Assembly (NCBI GenBank): GCA_013396655.1
Contig: WBMV01007388.1
Span: 43,421-107,420 of the forward strand
Source of the DNA: Campylorhamphus procurvoides
Taxonomy: Eukaryota > Chordata > Aves > Passeriformes > Dendrocolaptidae
Reading direction: 5' to 3'
DNA length: 64,000 bases
Shown one piece after another: positions 13,301 to 23,769 of this stretch. The notes below the pieces were generated by a model. The model saw nothing but the letters and a program-made list of their open reading frames with translations, was not told where the DNA came from and made no database searches. Each line of letters starts with the position of its first letter. Positions within the stretch are counted from its first letter, which is position 1. The position numbers and the translations under genes are program-made.

Positions 13301-16300
13301 ATTACAAGCCCCAGTGTTCACAATAGTGTCTTTGAGAGGCAAGTTACACTAAAAAAAAAGTCCTGTACAATCATCATAGATCTACTTAATTTCCTTTTTC
13401 AACAAAAATGAGGGCTTTCAGGAAACTCTTATACCAGTTGTAAGGGTGATTTCAAACATACCACTGGCTAAGCTGAGCTTAGCTTAATGACATGACAATT
13501 TATAGCACAGGCTTTACCTTAAGTGAGGGTACACATTGTGAACAGATGTGTATGGAGAGGAATCTTAACCACTCATGCATTTCTCTTTCCCCTATCATAT
13601 TTGAGTTAATTTCTGCATCATTTTTCAGGGTCAGACCATCCATTGAAGGGATTCCTGGTAGCAGTAGTTTGTATACATCAATAAAAATTAGGATTATCAC
13701 TTTTTCTTTTTTGCATTGAGTGAGGTGATCTAAAATGAAAAATCTCCAGTGTCACAGGACATAGAGTTTTATTTAGTAATGTGAGGAGGATGTGAGCCTT
13801 GTAGTCTGTTCTGTCAAGTTCCAAGGGACATAGAAAAAAATCCAGTTTTGCAGACTTCCCAGTAGAAATGAACCAGCCAGCCAAATCAGGATATAGTTTA
13901 CAAATACTGAATGCATTAGCTGTAACCGTCTTTGAATAAAGCTCTGTCTCAGGAGGATAAATGCAGCACTGAGGAGGGGCTCTATCTTATAGTCCTCAGT
14001 GATGTGAAGAGGAGGGGTGTTATAACTGCAAAAGGACATTTTGAGAGTGTTTTTTTTCTGTACTGAGACCACTTTAATTTAGCAACCTTATGAGCCAAGA
14101 CCCTGAGGCCTCTTTAACAGTTAGGCATTCTTGGAATACAAGAAAAACGTGAGAAAAGGCTAGTTCTTCCTTCCCCACTGATGCACTGCAAAACTGTACA
14201 ATTGGAAAAACATCATTCAATTATTAAAAATATTTGTAGGTTAGCAAATTTTGCTAAACTAAGGGTTTTAGGTAAGACAGGTATATTATTTATTATGAGC
14301 ATATACTGTTCACTCAAAGTCAACAGTGCTACAATTTATGTGAGCTGCTTTGTGTTTTTATATCATTCCCCAGCTTCACAGACAACTTGATAACCCAGTA
14401 ATTCCAGATCTGAGAAAGAATAGAGTTTTTCATTATATTAATATATATTTATTATCTGGTGGTTAATATACTTAATAATAGGGGAAAAAAATGAAAAAAA
14501 ACCAATTATTTCTAAAAAGATGAATTCTTACACCTTTCTTGAATTGCAGTTGTTTCAAATTAACATAAAGCTGTGTCATTGAAAGACGTAATTTAGAAAT
14601 GACTGTAAATTCATCCTTTTTTATTTTCTTTTATATCCTTAAATATTATTTTCTCATACTTTATTTATTTTTTATAGGATTATTCCTCCCATTTTTGATA
14701 CTAGCTCCAACTCAGAGGCTTCCACTGACATTTTTTTCAAAATGGAGCCATCAGAAATTTCCAGTGGCTGTTTTGTAGCTGTTCTAGAAAGAGAGGTAAG
14801 CTAAGAAAGTTACTATTTAAAAAAACTTCACGGAAGATGACTACTGCAGCTTTCCACAAAAGAATACACGAAATAGAACATTTGAAATAAAATTCCTGGA
14901 TGCTCTTTAGTTGTCTTAAAACCAAAGGACAGGGAGCAGTTGCAATGTGCCACTTCTAGACTTTTATGCTGAGCTCTAACATGTGCCTCTTGTTTTGGAG
15001 CTGTTCATGATCAGAGCAGGCCCTTGATGCAAGTCAGTGCCAGCAACATCTAGAGGAAATATATTGTTGGCACACCTTGGAATGAAATACATAGGTTGAT
15101 TAGACTTATGATAAATGGCGTCTGGTGGAGTTATTTGTTATATGTGTCACCAAGATTTTCCAGTAACAAAGTCTCAAACGCTATGGGTGACACTATTATG
15201 ATTTGAATAAAATAGGTATGAATATGTTTCCTTCACAAAGTAAGGCATATGCAAATCTGGCTTGAAAGGCAGGGGGGTTTTTGCAGAGTAAAGGGAAAAG
15301 CCTTGGCACAACTCCTGAGGAAAGGCCTTAAAGGGCTAGTTTGCTTCTCTGAGCATCAACATTTTCCTCCTGTGTCTGAGAAAAGCAGGAATTTTTTTAA
15401 CTGGAAGAGATGGGGGGAGCTAATTAGAATTTCATTGCATATGAAAGACAAAAGATCTTATTTGGTAATTTGTGCTACTTTCTGTCATACTGTGATTACA
15501 GTGCTTGAAAGAAGCTTGTCTCTTGGGGGAAATTGAAAGAGATTTCATTAAGAGTAAGAGAATCACATAGGAAAAGGCTTTTGAGTTACCTGTTATTGAC
15601 CTCTTTCTTTTCAATATAAAATATTTTTAACCTGGCTTCCTGAGTTTTAGCTAATCATGTGATGTACATCTGTTTACCATATTGTCTCCCTTCAGAGAAA
15701 CATTTTTGCTTCAGCTAGTTAATTTGAATAATTTTTGTGAAATTCTAATGCACAGAAGCAATTGCTCCTATGGCAAATTTTTAGGTGATTCAGGAAATGA
15801 ACATTTTCTGCAAGGCAGAAAACATGTATTTATATATTTTAACTTGATTTGCCATTTCTGTTAACATAATGTGTTTTTATAAATACATTAATAGCAAAAG
15901 GAGGGGCAAGGAAACCCTCTATTCCTTGTTGGACACGGGGGGGTGGAACATAGTTACCAAAGACAAGGAAAAGGCTGAAGTACTTAACACCTTCTTTGCC
16001 TCAGTTTTCAACAATAAGACAGGTTGTCGTCAGGACAACTGGCCTTCTGAGCCGGTAGACAGGGAAGGGGAGCTGAATAGCCCCCTGTAATCCAGGATGA
16101 AGCAGTGAGTGCCCTGTTGAGCCACTTAGATCCTCACAAGTCTATGGGGCCAGACGGGATCCATCCTAGGGTGATGAGGGAGCCGGCAGAAGAGCTCACC
16201 AAGTTGCTCTCCGTCATTTATCAACAGTCCTGGCTCACCAGGGAGGTGCCGGGCGATTGGAAGTTGGCCAGTGTGATGCCCATGCACAAGAAGGGCCAGA

Positions 16301-19300
16301 AGGAAGATACGGGAAACTACAGGCCTGTCAGCCTGACCTCAGTGCCTGGCAAGGTTATGGGACAGATCATCCTGAGTGCCTTCACATGGCACCTACAGGT
16401 CGATGGGGGATGAGATCCAGGCAGTACAGATTTAGGAGGGACAGGTCCTGCCTGATCAGCCTGATCTCCTTTTATGACCTGGTGACCAGACTGATGGATG
16501 AGGGGAAGGCTGTGGATGTAGTCTACCTGGACTTCAGCAAAGCGTTTGACACCATCTCCCATAGCACACTCTTGGAAAAGCTGGCAGCTCACAGCTTGGG
16601 CAGGTGCACTCTCTGCTGGGTTAGGAACTGGCTGGATGGCTGGGCCCTGAGAGTGGTGGTGAATGGTGCTGCATCCAGCTGGTGTCTGGTCACCAGCGGT
16701 GTCTTCCAGGGATCAGGGCTGGGTCCAGACCTGTTTAACATCTTTACTGATAATCTGGATGAGGGGATTGAGTCCACCATTAGCAAATTTGTGTGTTGAT
16801 CTGCTGGAGGGTAGGAGGGCTCTGCAGAGGGACCTGGGCAGGCTGGATAGATGGGCTGATTCCAATGGTATGAGGTTCAACAAGACCAAGTGCTGGGTCC
16901 TGCACTTTGGCCACAACAACCCCCTGCAGCGCTGCAGGCTGGGGACAGAGTGGCTGGACAGAGGCCAGGCAGAAAGGGACCTGGGGGTACTGATTGACAG
17001 GAACTGAACATGAGCCAGCAGTGTGCCCAGGTGGCCAAGAAGGCCAATGGCATCCTGGCCTGTATCAGGAATAGCGTGGCCAGCAGAACCAGGGAAGCAA
17101 TTCTTCCTCTGTACTCGGCACTAGTGAGGCTGCACGTTCAGTGCTGTGTCCAGTTCTGGGTTCCTCAGTTTAGGAAGGATATTGAGGTACTGAAGCGTGT
17201 CCAGAAAAGGGCAATGAGGCTGGAAGGGACTGGAGTGCAAGCCCTATGAGAAGTGGCTGGGAGAGCTGGGGTTGTTTAGCCTGGAGGATGCTCAAGAGGG
17301 ACCTTATCACTCTGTACAACTACCTGAAAGGAGGTTGCAGCCAGGTGGGGCTCAGTCTCTTCTCCCAGGCAACCAGCAGTAGAACAAGAGGGCTCAGTCT
17401 TAGGCTGCACCAGGGGAGGCTTAGGTTAGACATTAGAAAGTTCTTCACAGAAAGAGTGATAAGGCATTGGAATGGGCTGCCCAGGGACGTTGTCAAGTCA
17501 CTGTCCCTGAAGGTATTTAAGAAGAGACTGGATGTGGCAGTCAGTGCCATGGTCTAGGAGGAAAGGTGATGTTAGGTCAAAGGTTGGACTCGATAATCTT
17601 AGGGGTATTTTCCAACCTAGTTGATTCTATGATTCTATTCTATAATTTAAACTGAAATTTCTGGTTTACAGAAATCCTTTTCTTAGCTAGTTTAAGTAGT
17701 TTCTTCCCTACTGTTTTTCTTTATATACTTGGATGCTGACCTAGTTCCTAGTTAATCTAGTCTGAGAATTCCTTACTTATGTATTATAAGGGAAGACTTT
17801 CATTATCATAAAAATTATTCATGTTTAATGTTACTGATAGTATTTCTGTACTTTAGTAACTATTCCTTATACACATATGTAATGTATATGCATGTTATTA
17901 CAGACACATTACAGAGCAGGTCAGTGTGGGAGTGTGCTGGTTTTGGCTGGGAGTTAATTTTCTTCCCAGTCGCTGGTATGGGGCTGTGCTTTGCATTTGT
18001 GCTGAACACAGGGCTGACAGTATAGAGAGGTTTTTGTTATTGCTGTGCAGTGCGTTTACACAGAGCCAAGGCCTTCCTTGCCTTTTGTACTGCCATGGTG
18101 GGGAGGAGGCTGGGGGTGTGTGGGAAACTGGGAGGAGACACAGCTGAGACAGCTGACCCCAGCTGACCCCAGCTGACCAAAGGGATATCCCATACCATGT
18201 GACATCATGCTCAGTATATAAGGTGGGGGAAAGAAGGAGGAAGTGGAGGGACATTTGGATCGATGGCTGTTGCCTTCCCAAGTAACCCCGGTTTGGCTTT
18301 TACCCTTCTGATTCTTTCCCTGATCCTGCTGGTGGAGGAGTGAACGAGCAGCTGTGCGGGGCTTGGTTGCTGCCTGGGGTTAAACCACAAGTCAGGCATA
18401 CAGTACAGAGCCCAGAATTGAGCTTCCCATCTGGGTTGGTAGAGAACAAAGATTCTGAAGAGCAAATGCCTCTTTACACAACAGTCATGTTCTTAATTTT
18501 GAGAACAGTTTAGTTAGCGTTTATCATGTGTGACCTAAGTCCTTCTGCTAGATTCTGCCGTAGTTTTCCCATGGAGTAAATTCTGAGCAGCTCTGTGTTG
18601 TGACTCAGATTCACTGTTGTTTCCTTTGAAATTTTCAGAAAGATTCTCAAAAAATGCCTGCTAAAGACATTTTGGCTTATGCTGCAGAAAAAGGACTACT
18701 AGATGGCCTTTTTGAAGAAAAACCAAAACCAAAAGAAGAGAAAAAAAAGCAGAAAGTAAAACGACATAGACGTAATGTTTCTGGTACTGACAGCAAACCA
18801 AAGGCTGCAGAGCCCCTTCACCGTCAAACTGGAGCTAATGTTAAGGCTGAAGTTCCCGTGTCTAAAGCAGTCGGTAACAAAAACCAGAAGAATGTGCACA
18901 GAACAAAAGCAGCCAGTGACACACAACAAAAGCATGTGCACAGAACAAAATCAGTCAGTAACACACAACAAAAGCATGTGTGCAGGACAAAATCAGTCAG
19001 TAACACACAACAAAAGCGTGTGTGTACAACAAAAGCAGTCAGTAACACACAACAAAAGCATGTGTGCACAACAAAAGCAGTCAGTAACACACAACAAAAG
19101 CATGTGTGCCTAACAAAACCAGCCAGTAATATATCCATGTCTAAAGCAGTCCATAACACACAACAAAAGCCTGTGTGCGTAACAAAACCAGCCAGTAATA
19201 TATCCATGTCTAAAGCAGTCCATAACACACAACAGAACAATGTGTACCGAGCAAACAGCCATGTTCAGGTGCAGGAATCTATCACCTCTGATTCACACCG

Positions 19301-19448
19301 AGTTCTGCCTGATGTGCCAAAGCACACATCTCATTTGTCACCTCTGGGTAAGGTGCCTGAGAGACAGACACCTGCCCGATGGGCACGCACAGGATGTAAC
19401 AGGATTGTATTGAAGCCCACAAAAATCACTTTGCCTCCGGAGTGGTAA
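3990..19448 (+). CDS. NSUN7: NSUN7, putative RNA cytosine-5 methyltransferase (11 coding exons)
   Basis: The CDS joins 3990-4302, 4682-4740, 6117-6247, 7285-7431, 8677-8860, 9244-9454, 10076-10219, 10760-10861, 11408-11519, 14678-14795 and 18639-19448. It totals 2331 nt, giving 776 residues plus TAA. Every join preserves the frame and every intron is GT-AG. The start is set by an in-frame TGA at 3957-3959 in the same exon, 30 nt before the ATG. The product matches vertebrate NSUN7 throughout: [17 protein letters not shown] near the N-terminus, [10 protein letters not shown], then the methyltransferase motif IV region [10 protein letters not shown] (Cys about 379) and motif VI YCTCS (Cys about 442). 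The family transfers methyl from S-adenosylmethionine to RNA cytosine. NSUN7 itself is divergent; it has been linked to enhancer-RNA m5C, and mouse mutants have poorly motile sperm. The protein is longer than human (718 aa) because of repeats in the last exon, yet lacks most of the human C-terminal tail. The next gene, APBB2, is convergent. Confidence 0.95.
4682..4740 (+). CDS. NSUN7: NSUN7 coding exon, residues 105-124
   Basis: This 59-nt exon is too short to show as an open frame on its own. The acceptor follows a run of T ending TTTCAG at 4681, and the donor GTAAGT is at 4741. It encodes [13 protein letters not shown] and restores phase 0, in line with the mammalian protein. Confidence 0.9.
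6117..6247 (+). CDS. NSUN7: NSUN7 coding exon, residues 125-167
   Basis: The acceptor is CTCTTGCAG ending at 6116 and the donor GTATAT is at 6248 (weaker than the others). It encodes the conserved [20 protein letters not shown] block and ends in phase 2. Confidence 0.92.
7285..7431 (+). CDS. NSUN7: NSUN7 coding exon, residues 168-216
   Basis: The acceptor used is TTGTAG ending at 7284. A competing TTTGTAG six bases upstream would break the join to the conserved [18 protein letters not shown] block unless two extra residues were tolerated. The donor is GTAAGG at 7432. It contains YFLPE and the WVWINTYKI segment, and both boundaries are in phase 2. Confidence 0.9.
8677..8860 (+). CDS. NSUN7: NSUN7 coding exon, residues 217-278
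   Basis: The acceptor is TTAACAG ending at 8676, with a weak pyrimidine tract. The donor is GTGAGT at 8861. It encodes [20 protein letters not shown], strongly like the mammalian protein, and ends in phase 0. Confidence 0.92.
9244..9454 (+). CDS. NSUN7: NSUN7 coding exon, residues 279-348
   Basis: The acceptor is TTTTCTAG ending at 9243 and the donor is GTAGGT at 9455. It encodes [20 protein letters not shown] and a following strand (IFVCGV). This region corresponds to the SAM-binding part of NSUN proteins, but the glycine-rich CAAPGGKT-type motif I of active relatives is not recognisable. Confidence 0.92.
10076..10219 (+). CDS. NSUN7: NSUN7 coding exon with motif IV, residues 349-396
   Basis: The acceptor is TTTTTTCAG ending at 10075 and the donor is GTAAAT at 10220. 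It contains [10 protein letters not shown]. In most NSUN enzymes the equivalent is D-x-P-C-S-G; here the aspartate is replaced and the proline is one residue further from the cysteine, as I recall is also true in mammals. Confidence 0.92.
10760..10861 (+). CDS. NSUN7: NSUN7 coding exon, residues 397-430
   Basis: The acceptor is CTATTAG ending at 10759 and the donor is GTAAGT at 10862. It encodes [20 protein letters not shown], the helix that precedes motif VI. Both boundaries are phase 1. Confidence 0.9.
11408..11519 (+). CDS. NSUN7: NSUN7 coding exon with motif VI, residues 431-467
   Basis: The acceptor is TTTTGTAG ending at 11407 and the donor is GTATGG at 11520. It encodes [15 protein letters not shown]. 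The TCS cysteine (about 442) aligns with the catalytic cysteine of NSUN-family enzymes. Confidence 0.92.
14678..14795 (+). CDS. NSUN7: NSUN7 coding exon, residues 468-507
   Basis: The acceptor is TTTTTTATAG ending at 14677 and the donor is GTAAGC at 14796. It encodes [21 protein letters not shown], the last strand of the methyltransferase-like core. It joins in phase 0 to the C-terminal exon. Confidence 0.92.
15887..17646 (+). mobile_element. CR1 LINE, decayed, 5'-truncated, sense to NSUN7
   Basis: This is a non-LTR retrotransposon of the CR1 family. Broken frames encode parts of the ORF2 reverse transcriptase: [42 protein letters not shown] (16525-16565 area), [10 protein letters not shown] and later [12 protein letters not shown] and LYNYLKGG. 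In active relatives the catalytic FADD-like motif would follow the GPxLFxIF block; here the frame breaks near that point. It ends with the typical CR1 tail (TTGATTCTATGATTCTATTCTATAA). Frameshifts and stops divide it into at least five frames, so it is inactive. It sits in the last NSUN7 intron. The start is approximate. Confidence 0.92.
17919..18395 (+). mobile_element. Solo endogenous-retrovirus LTR with target-site duplication
   Basis: The LTR proper is 17925-18389. It begins TGTGG and ends CCACA, giving matching inverted ends, and is flanked by GGTCAG (17919-17924) and AGTCAG (18390-18395), a 6-bp duplication with one mismatch. Alternatively it is a 5-bp GTCAG duplication with one extra base inside. 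It contains a TATATAAG box at 18215-18222 and a short GCTGACCCCA tandem. The GGGGTTAAACCAC end is typical of LTRs abundant in neoavian birds. No internal retroviral genes are present, so recombination has removed the body. ERVK-like by the 6-bp duplication or ERVL-like if 5 bp; I cannot decide. Confidence 0.85.
18215..18222 (+). promoter_or_regulatory. TATA box inside the solo LTR
   Basis: TATATAAG lies 290 bp inside the LTR and about 425 bp upstream of the last NSUN7 exon, on the same strand. In intact LTRs this element positions transcription. Whether it is active here is unknown. Confidence 0.5.
18639..19448 (+). CDS. NSUN7: NSUN7 last coding exon, basic and repeat-rich C-terminus
   Basis: The acceptor is ATTTTCAG ending at 18638. 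It encodes residues 508-776 and stops at TAA (19446-19448). It opens with the conserved [15 protein letters not shown], followed by a lysine-rich stretch (about residues 533-552, possible nuclear localisation signal). A threonine/glutamine/lysine repeat block follows (residues 595-710), then a conserved end that includes [12 protein letters not shown]. An internal ATG at 18654 is in frame but is not the gene start. Confidence 0.92.
   Translation, partial: KDSQKMPAKDILAYAAEKGLLDGLFEEKPKPKEEKKKQKVKRHRRNVSGTDSKPKAAEPLHRQTGANVKAEVPVSKAVGNKNQKNVHRTKAASDTQQKHVHRTKSVSNTQQKHVCRTKSVSNTQQKRVCTTKAVSNTQQKHVCTTKAVSNTQQKHVCLTKPASNISMSKAVHNTQQKPVCVTKPASNISMSKAVHNTQQNNVYRANSHVQVQESITSDSHRVLPDVPKHTSHLSPLGKVPERQTPARWARTGCNRIVLKPTKITLPPEW
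18900..19247 (+). repeat. NSUN7: Coding minisatellite in NSUN7: five 42-bp plus two 69-bp units
   Basis: Units at 18900, 18942, 18984, 19026 and 19068 encode 14 residues of the form [14 protein letters not shown]. Two longer units at 19110 and 19179 encode 23 residues of the form [22 protein letters not shown]. A diverged copy ([13 protein letters not shown]) precedes the array. All unit lengths are multiples of three and the frame stays open. Long antisense and shifted open frames over this block are by-products of the repeat. Confidence 0.95.
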
Positions 19449-21177
19449 CACCAAGGAAACAAACCCAGGGTGTCAAATCACTTCTATAACCAGACTGGAG
19501 CGCAGGGTCCAAGAATATTTCCACCACCCCTGTCGAAAATGTTCAGCCAACATCCTTACACATCTTTGACCATGGCTGTTCAAACCTTCAAACTTTGCTC
19601 TTCCTCTCTACAGAAGATTCCTTTATATTAATCAGTACTCTTTGATTACAGTGTCTTGTCATGCAGGATAATCTTGCTGTGGGAATGAGGTATGTTATGG
19701 GCTATTTGTGTAAAATATCTATGTTAGATGGTAATTTTTATTACAGTAGTCACACTTTCAAGTGAGTAGAACTCAGCTGCCTAAAGCTGATAGACTGTTT
19801 TGAGGAGTGAGGTCAAAAACCTGTAACTTTTTGCTATATACACTTTAAAGTGACAAATCATACATCAGGACCCCTATCATGATTCTAGGTCTGTAAGAGT
19901 AATCAATTTCAAATTGATTTTTTTAAAGTGAGACTGCACTTTTAAATTGGCTATTTTTCATTACAAGTGCTAGGTACCATTTTTGTGAGTTTTCAGTTTG
20001 ACTGATGCATGAAAAACAAGCCTTGCATGGTAAGCCAGTTGCCTCACCTTTATTTCTAAAACTAGATGTGAACTTTTGCACAGGAAACTGACCAAGTACA
20101 CTAAAGTCCATGCATGGGCTTTCTAGTACTTAATCCCTTGGTTTATACTCAGGTATGCTCGAAAATATTAACAACAAAAACCAGATAAAATATTCTCATG
20201 TTAAAAACCGAATCATCATAATGTCACGTCATACTATGTCATCGCTCATAACTGCTTTTCATCAATTTCTTAACACAAGTTGAAAAGAGCTGCTACTGTC
20301 AAAGTAACTTATTTTTATAAATGTTAGTGCTAGTCAGTTAATAATAACTGAACACAGACTGGTTTGTCTGTCTTCGGAAGCAGCCCTGGGCTTCTAACCT
20401 GCTCCCTCTTCCTAGCAAAGATAAAACAACTGCAAAATATTTACAAGCAGTCTAATAATGTCAGTAGAGGATAAAGGGAGACACAGAAGTACTTCTAACA
20501 ATAATCTGATTTGTATTTAGAAGTGCTGTAAAAATGAAATAGAGACAGCATAGCAATATCGAAAGGCAAAGGTAGTTGTGGCCCAGAAGAGAAATTTTCC
20601 TCTAGGCAATCATTTAAGATACTTGGCAAGAGTATTGCCATGAGTGTCAACAATGTAGTATGGAATCTTAACCAATGTGACATATGGGTCTGGATTTAGA
20701 TGCATCCAGAGAAAATGTTTTAACACCTTTACTTTGTCTTCATCTACACCAGTCAGTGTCACTAGATCGGCAGTGCCTTTATAAGAAAGGATGTGAATGA
20801 TACTACACCAGCAGTGTAAACAGCTGGCTCACGTTCGTTGGATATTGCTACTTCACTGATTCAGTGAAAATTTCTTTTAGCATTTTAATCTGAGCCAGCT
20901 TTCCTACATAAAGACATCCCTCACCTCCTGCATATCCCTGTGACCAACCCATGCTCCTCATCCATTCCATTAACATGGTGAATTCTGCTCTTGTTTTTGA
21001 AAAAACTTGTAAGGATGGATTTAGACCCATGCACACACAATGCGTAGAGCTGAAAAAAAAAAAATTCTTATTTTATTTCAAACCCATCTAGGAGGAGAGA
21101 TTCTACATGTTAGATAGAAGGAATAGACACTAAGGAGATTTTAATTTTTTTTCCAAATATGACTGTTAAATGCTTAA

Positions 21178-21183
21178 AATAAA
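21178..21183 (+). terminator. NSUN7: Candidate NSUN7 polyadenylation signal
   Basis: This is the first AATAAA hexamer I found on the plus strand after the NSUN7 stop, 1.7 kb downstream. A second is at 21915-21920. Variant signals closer to the stop cannot be excluded. Confidence 0.25.
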
Positions 21184-21807
21184 CTTAGAGATTCTGCAAT
21201 TAGAGAATGAACTGTTTTTAATCAAGTTCTGTATCATTCATTATTAAAGTTAAAATTACTCGTAAAAGAACATATATATATGTAGGTGTCTGATAACAGA
21301 ATTTCTGGGCTACTCATGTAATATGTGTCATGATGTCCCACAATTGGCCTCGTCTTGCTTCCAGGAATTTGCATTTTTTAAATGGTATGAAGGCTAAACC
21401 AGTTAGATTCTTGATGTCTTACTAAGAATATCAGAGTGGATATTTTGGTGCTGCAGGTCAGCAGCTTACTTTGTAAGTGCTGAACTCACCTGGAGGCAAC
21501 ATCTGGGACTGACTCCAGATGGCTTGCAGGTAGATGCCTATACGTGAAGTTAAACACTCAATGACTGTTTACAGTAAAACTGTATCTCATGTAACTACTT
21601 TTCTGTCATCCAGTTGTTTATTTGTAATTTTCAACTAGAAACTGTTGTTTCAGCTTTCGAGATGCAAAAGTCTCCATTGTACTGGTGTTACATCAAAACC
21701 ACCCCTGTGTTTTTTCCCTTCCCTCAACCACCATTTGGAACAGAAAAAAATAATTTCCCAGTTTCATGGAGCAGCAACAGTTGAGACAATCACTTTATGC
21801 AGCTAAA

Positions 21808-21813
21808 TTTATT
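21808..21813 (-). terminator. APBB2: Candidate APBB2 polyadenylation signal
   Basis: This is the first minus-strand AATAAA I found beyond the APBB2 stop, 4.0 kb downstream. A 3' UTR of several kilobases would be in keeping with mammalian APBB2. Variant hexamers (ATTAAA) occur closer, for example near 25350 and 24143. Confidence 0.25.
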
Positions 21814-23630
21814 CTCAGAACAGGTTACATTTAAATGTGGGGAAGTGGCCAACAGCAGGGAAAATTGTCCTTTTCTGTGTCAATCAGGTGCTTTATATAA
21901 GACTGGGCTCTGCTAATAAACAGTGGATGTGTTTCCTTCATTCTTACTGCTGTTAAATCAAACCTGCTTTGGCTGACTGTACAGCACAAGTTGTAGCAAT
22001 GTGTTAATTAACCTGCCCAAGAAAGGAGTAATGTGGTTCATGGTAATGCTGAAATGCTGAGACCATATTGGCTGTTGAAATGAGAAAGTTCTCTTTTCCA
22101 TGGGTGATGTACTAACAATTTTAGATTGATCTATTAAATGCTTGATAAAAGAAAAGAGATGTAGAACTCTTAGTGACACAGAACTGGTGTAAGCTATTAG
22201 ATACTCTGTAGTTTTTGTTCTCTGTTACAAAAAGGGCATATTATTTCTGTAGGTACATGTGACTGCACAGGAAGTATATCACTAAAACCTTGTTTTACTG
22301 TGAATGGATTCTATGCCCTTCCATGCAATTTTTGTTATTCCCATTTAACCACCCTGTAGGTGGCTTCTGCAGCCTTACGTCTCTCATACCTCCTTGCTCC
22401 CCTTTAAATGAAACATTAAGTGGCTTAAATAAAACCTACAGCCAGCACTGCAGATTTCAAAAGAAAGGCTTTTATCTCTTAGTCATTGATTGTGAATATA
22501 AATTTCCTTGCTTCTGCAAGGGAGTGTGTTAATGACATGACTGACTGACACATGACACTTACCTCTAACTTAGTACTTGCATTGAAAAAAATGAAGAAAT
22601 TAGCTTTGCTTTACATGATTTTTCTACAGATTTCAATAAAAATGTGACTACAAATAATTACAAAGCCTGCTTTTTTAGGCAACCTATAGTATACAGAGTG
22701 GAGAATGTTACAACAGCATGTCCCGTAAAGACAATACATCAACATAATAATGCAGGATATTTCAGTAAAAATAGAATAAATAAAATAAAAATATTTTAAG
22801 CTGTATTTAACAAGTTAAGTTAGAATATGGCATCAGACATACAAGGCATAGTGAACATGGCTGCCAGAATCACTAGGTATTATAAAAAATGCATAGATAA
22901 CTGAAGGGTTGCTATAACATCAACTATAACAGTGGCAGTTGCTCAGACACACACACCCCATACATACTTTTTTGGCCATGGTAAAAGGAGTGTCTGAATA
23001 TATTGTTTAACAAAAGATAACGGGCCTTGTAAATATTAGGCTCTGACTCTGCAAACATCTGGGTGCATATTAAATCTTTTGGAGAATAAGGAGCTCTACT
23101 GAAGCAAAAAGGCTACATATAGTCAGACCATTAAGCACACTACTTAAATACTTGCAAAATCAACAACATTTTGTTAACAGACACAAACCTCTTAAAACAT
23201 ACATTGGTGAGTGATGTACGACTTTTCAAATACCCTTCTATTTTCTCAGCCCTTCCTGCAATTGCACACATTGCTCATGAAAGCTAACCAGATGTTCACA
23301 ACCTTGACAACACTGGTGCAGAACCTTCACACTGCTGTTTGCTGAGGATTGGTTTAGTTAAAGAGAGTCCACATCTCTCTTGGGGAAAATCAGCACTATG
23401 CAGATGCAATGCCAAATTTAATTATACGGTTTAAAATTATTTCACTGTTGTACAACAGTTACAAATCCCAAAGCATGGTGTTCCCAGCTGGAACTTTAAA
23501 AAGACATTGTCAAAGTATTTAATTTAAAATAAAATTTGAATCTCTAGCACAATGACAAAAAAGAAAGTTTCATCTCTTAATTTCACAATCCTACCTAAAG
23601 GTACAGTGTTAGTCACCACATTTTGAGGGC

Positions 23631-23769
23631 AGTCATCCCTGGAAGTGTTCAAGGCCAGGTTGGATGGGGCTCAGCAACCTGGTCTAGTAGAAGGTGTCTC
23701 TGGCCATGGGGTTGGAACCAGGTGGACTGTAGGGTCTCTTCCAACCCAAACAGTTCTGTGGTTCTCTGA
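23631..23769 (+). mobile_element. CR1 LINE 3'-end fragment
   Basis: A CR1 3' UTR segment is recognisable by CATCCCTGGAAGTGTTCAAGG, the GGTTGGATGGGGCT block and the terminal TTCCAACCCAAAC followed by a degraded TTCTGTGGTTCTCTGAT tail. It is short and diverged and lies in the intergenic or 3' UTR region. Confidence 0.85.

Larger units (their letters stand above)
4303..14677 (+). other. NSUN7: NSUN7 introns between the first ten coding exons
   Basis: The introns are 4303-4681, 4741-6116, 6248-7284, 7432-8676, 8861-9243, 9455-10075, 10220-10759, 10862-11407 and 11520-14677. They are AT-rich with only minor simple repeats, such as a short TA run near 12021-12038. I saw no mobile element or RNA gene I could support in them. 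The 3.2-kb intron at 11520-14677 holds several short open frames on both strands that look like chance. Confidence 0.7.

Noticed and set aside
15869..17557. Several reverse-transcriptase-like open frames as possible genes
   Set aside because: They are fragments of one decayed CR1 LINE with frameshifts and stops, not host genes.
18775..19113. 112-codon plus-strand frame overlapping the NSUN7 last exon
   Set aside because: It is the NSUN7 repeat read in a shifted frame.
18824..19240. 138-codon minus-strand open frame rich in [11 protein letters not shown] repeats
   Set aside because: It is the antisense reading of the in-frame NSUN7 minisatellite; the plus strand is clearly coding.
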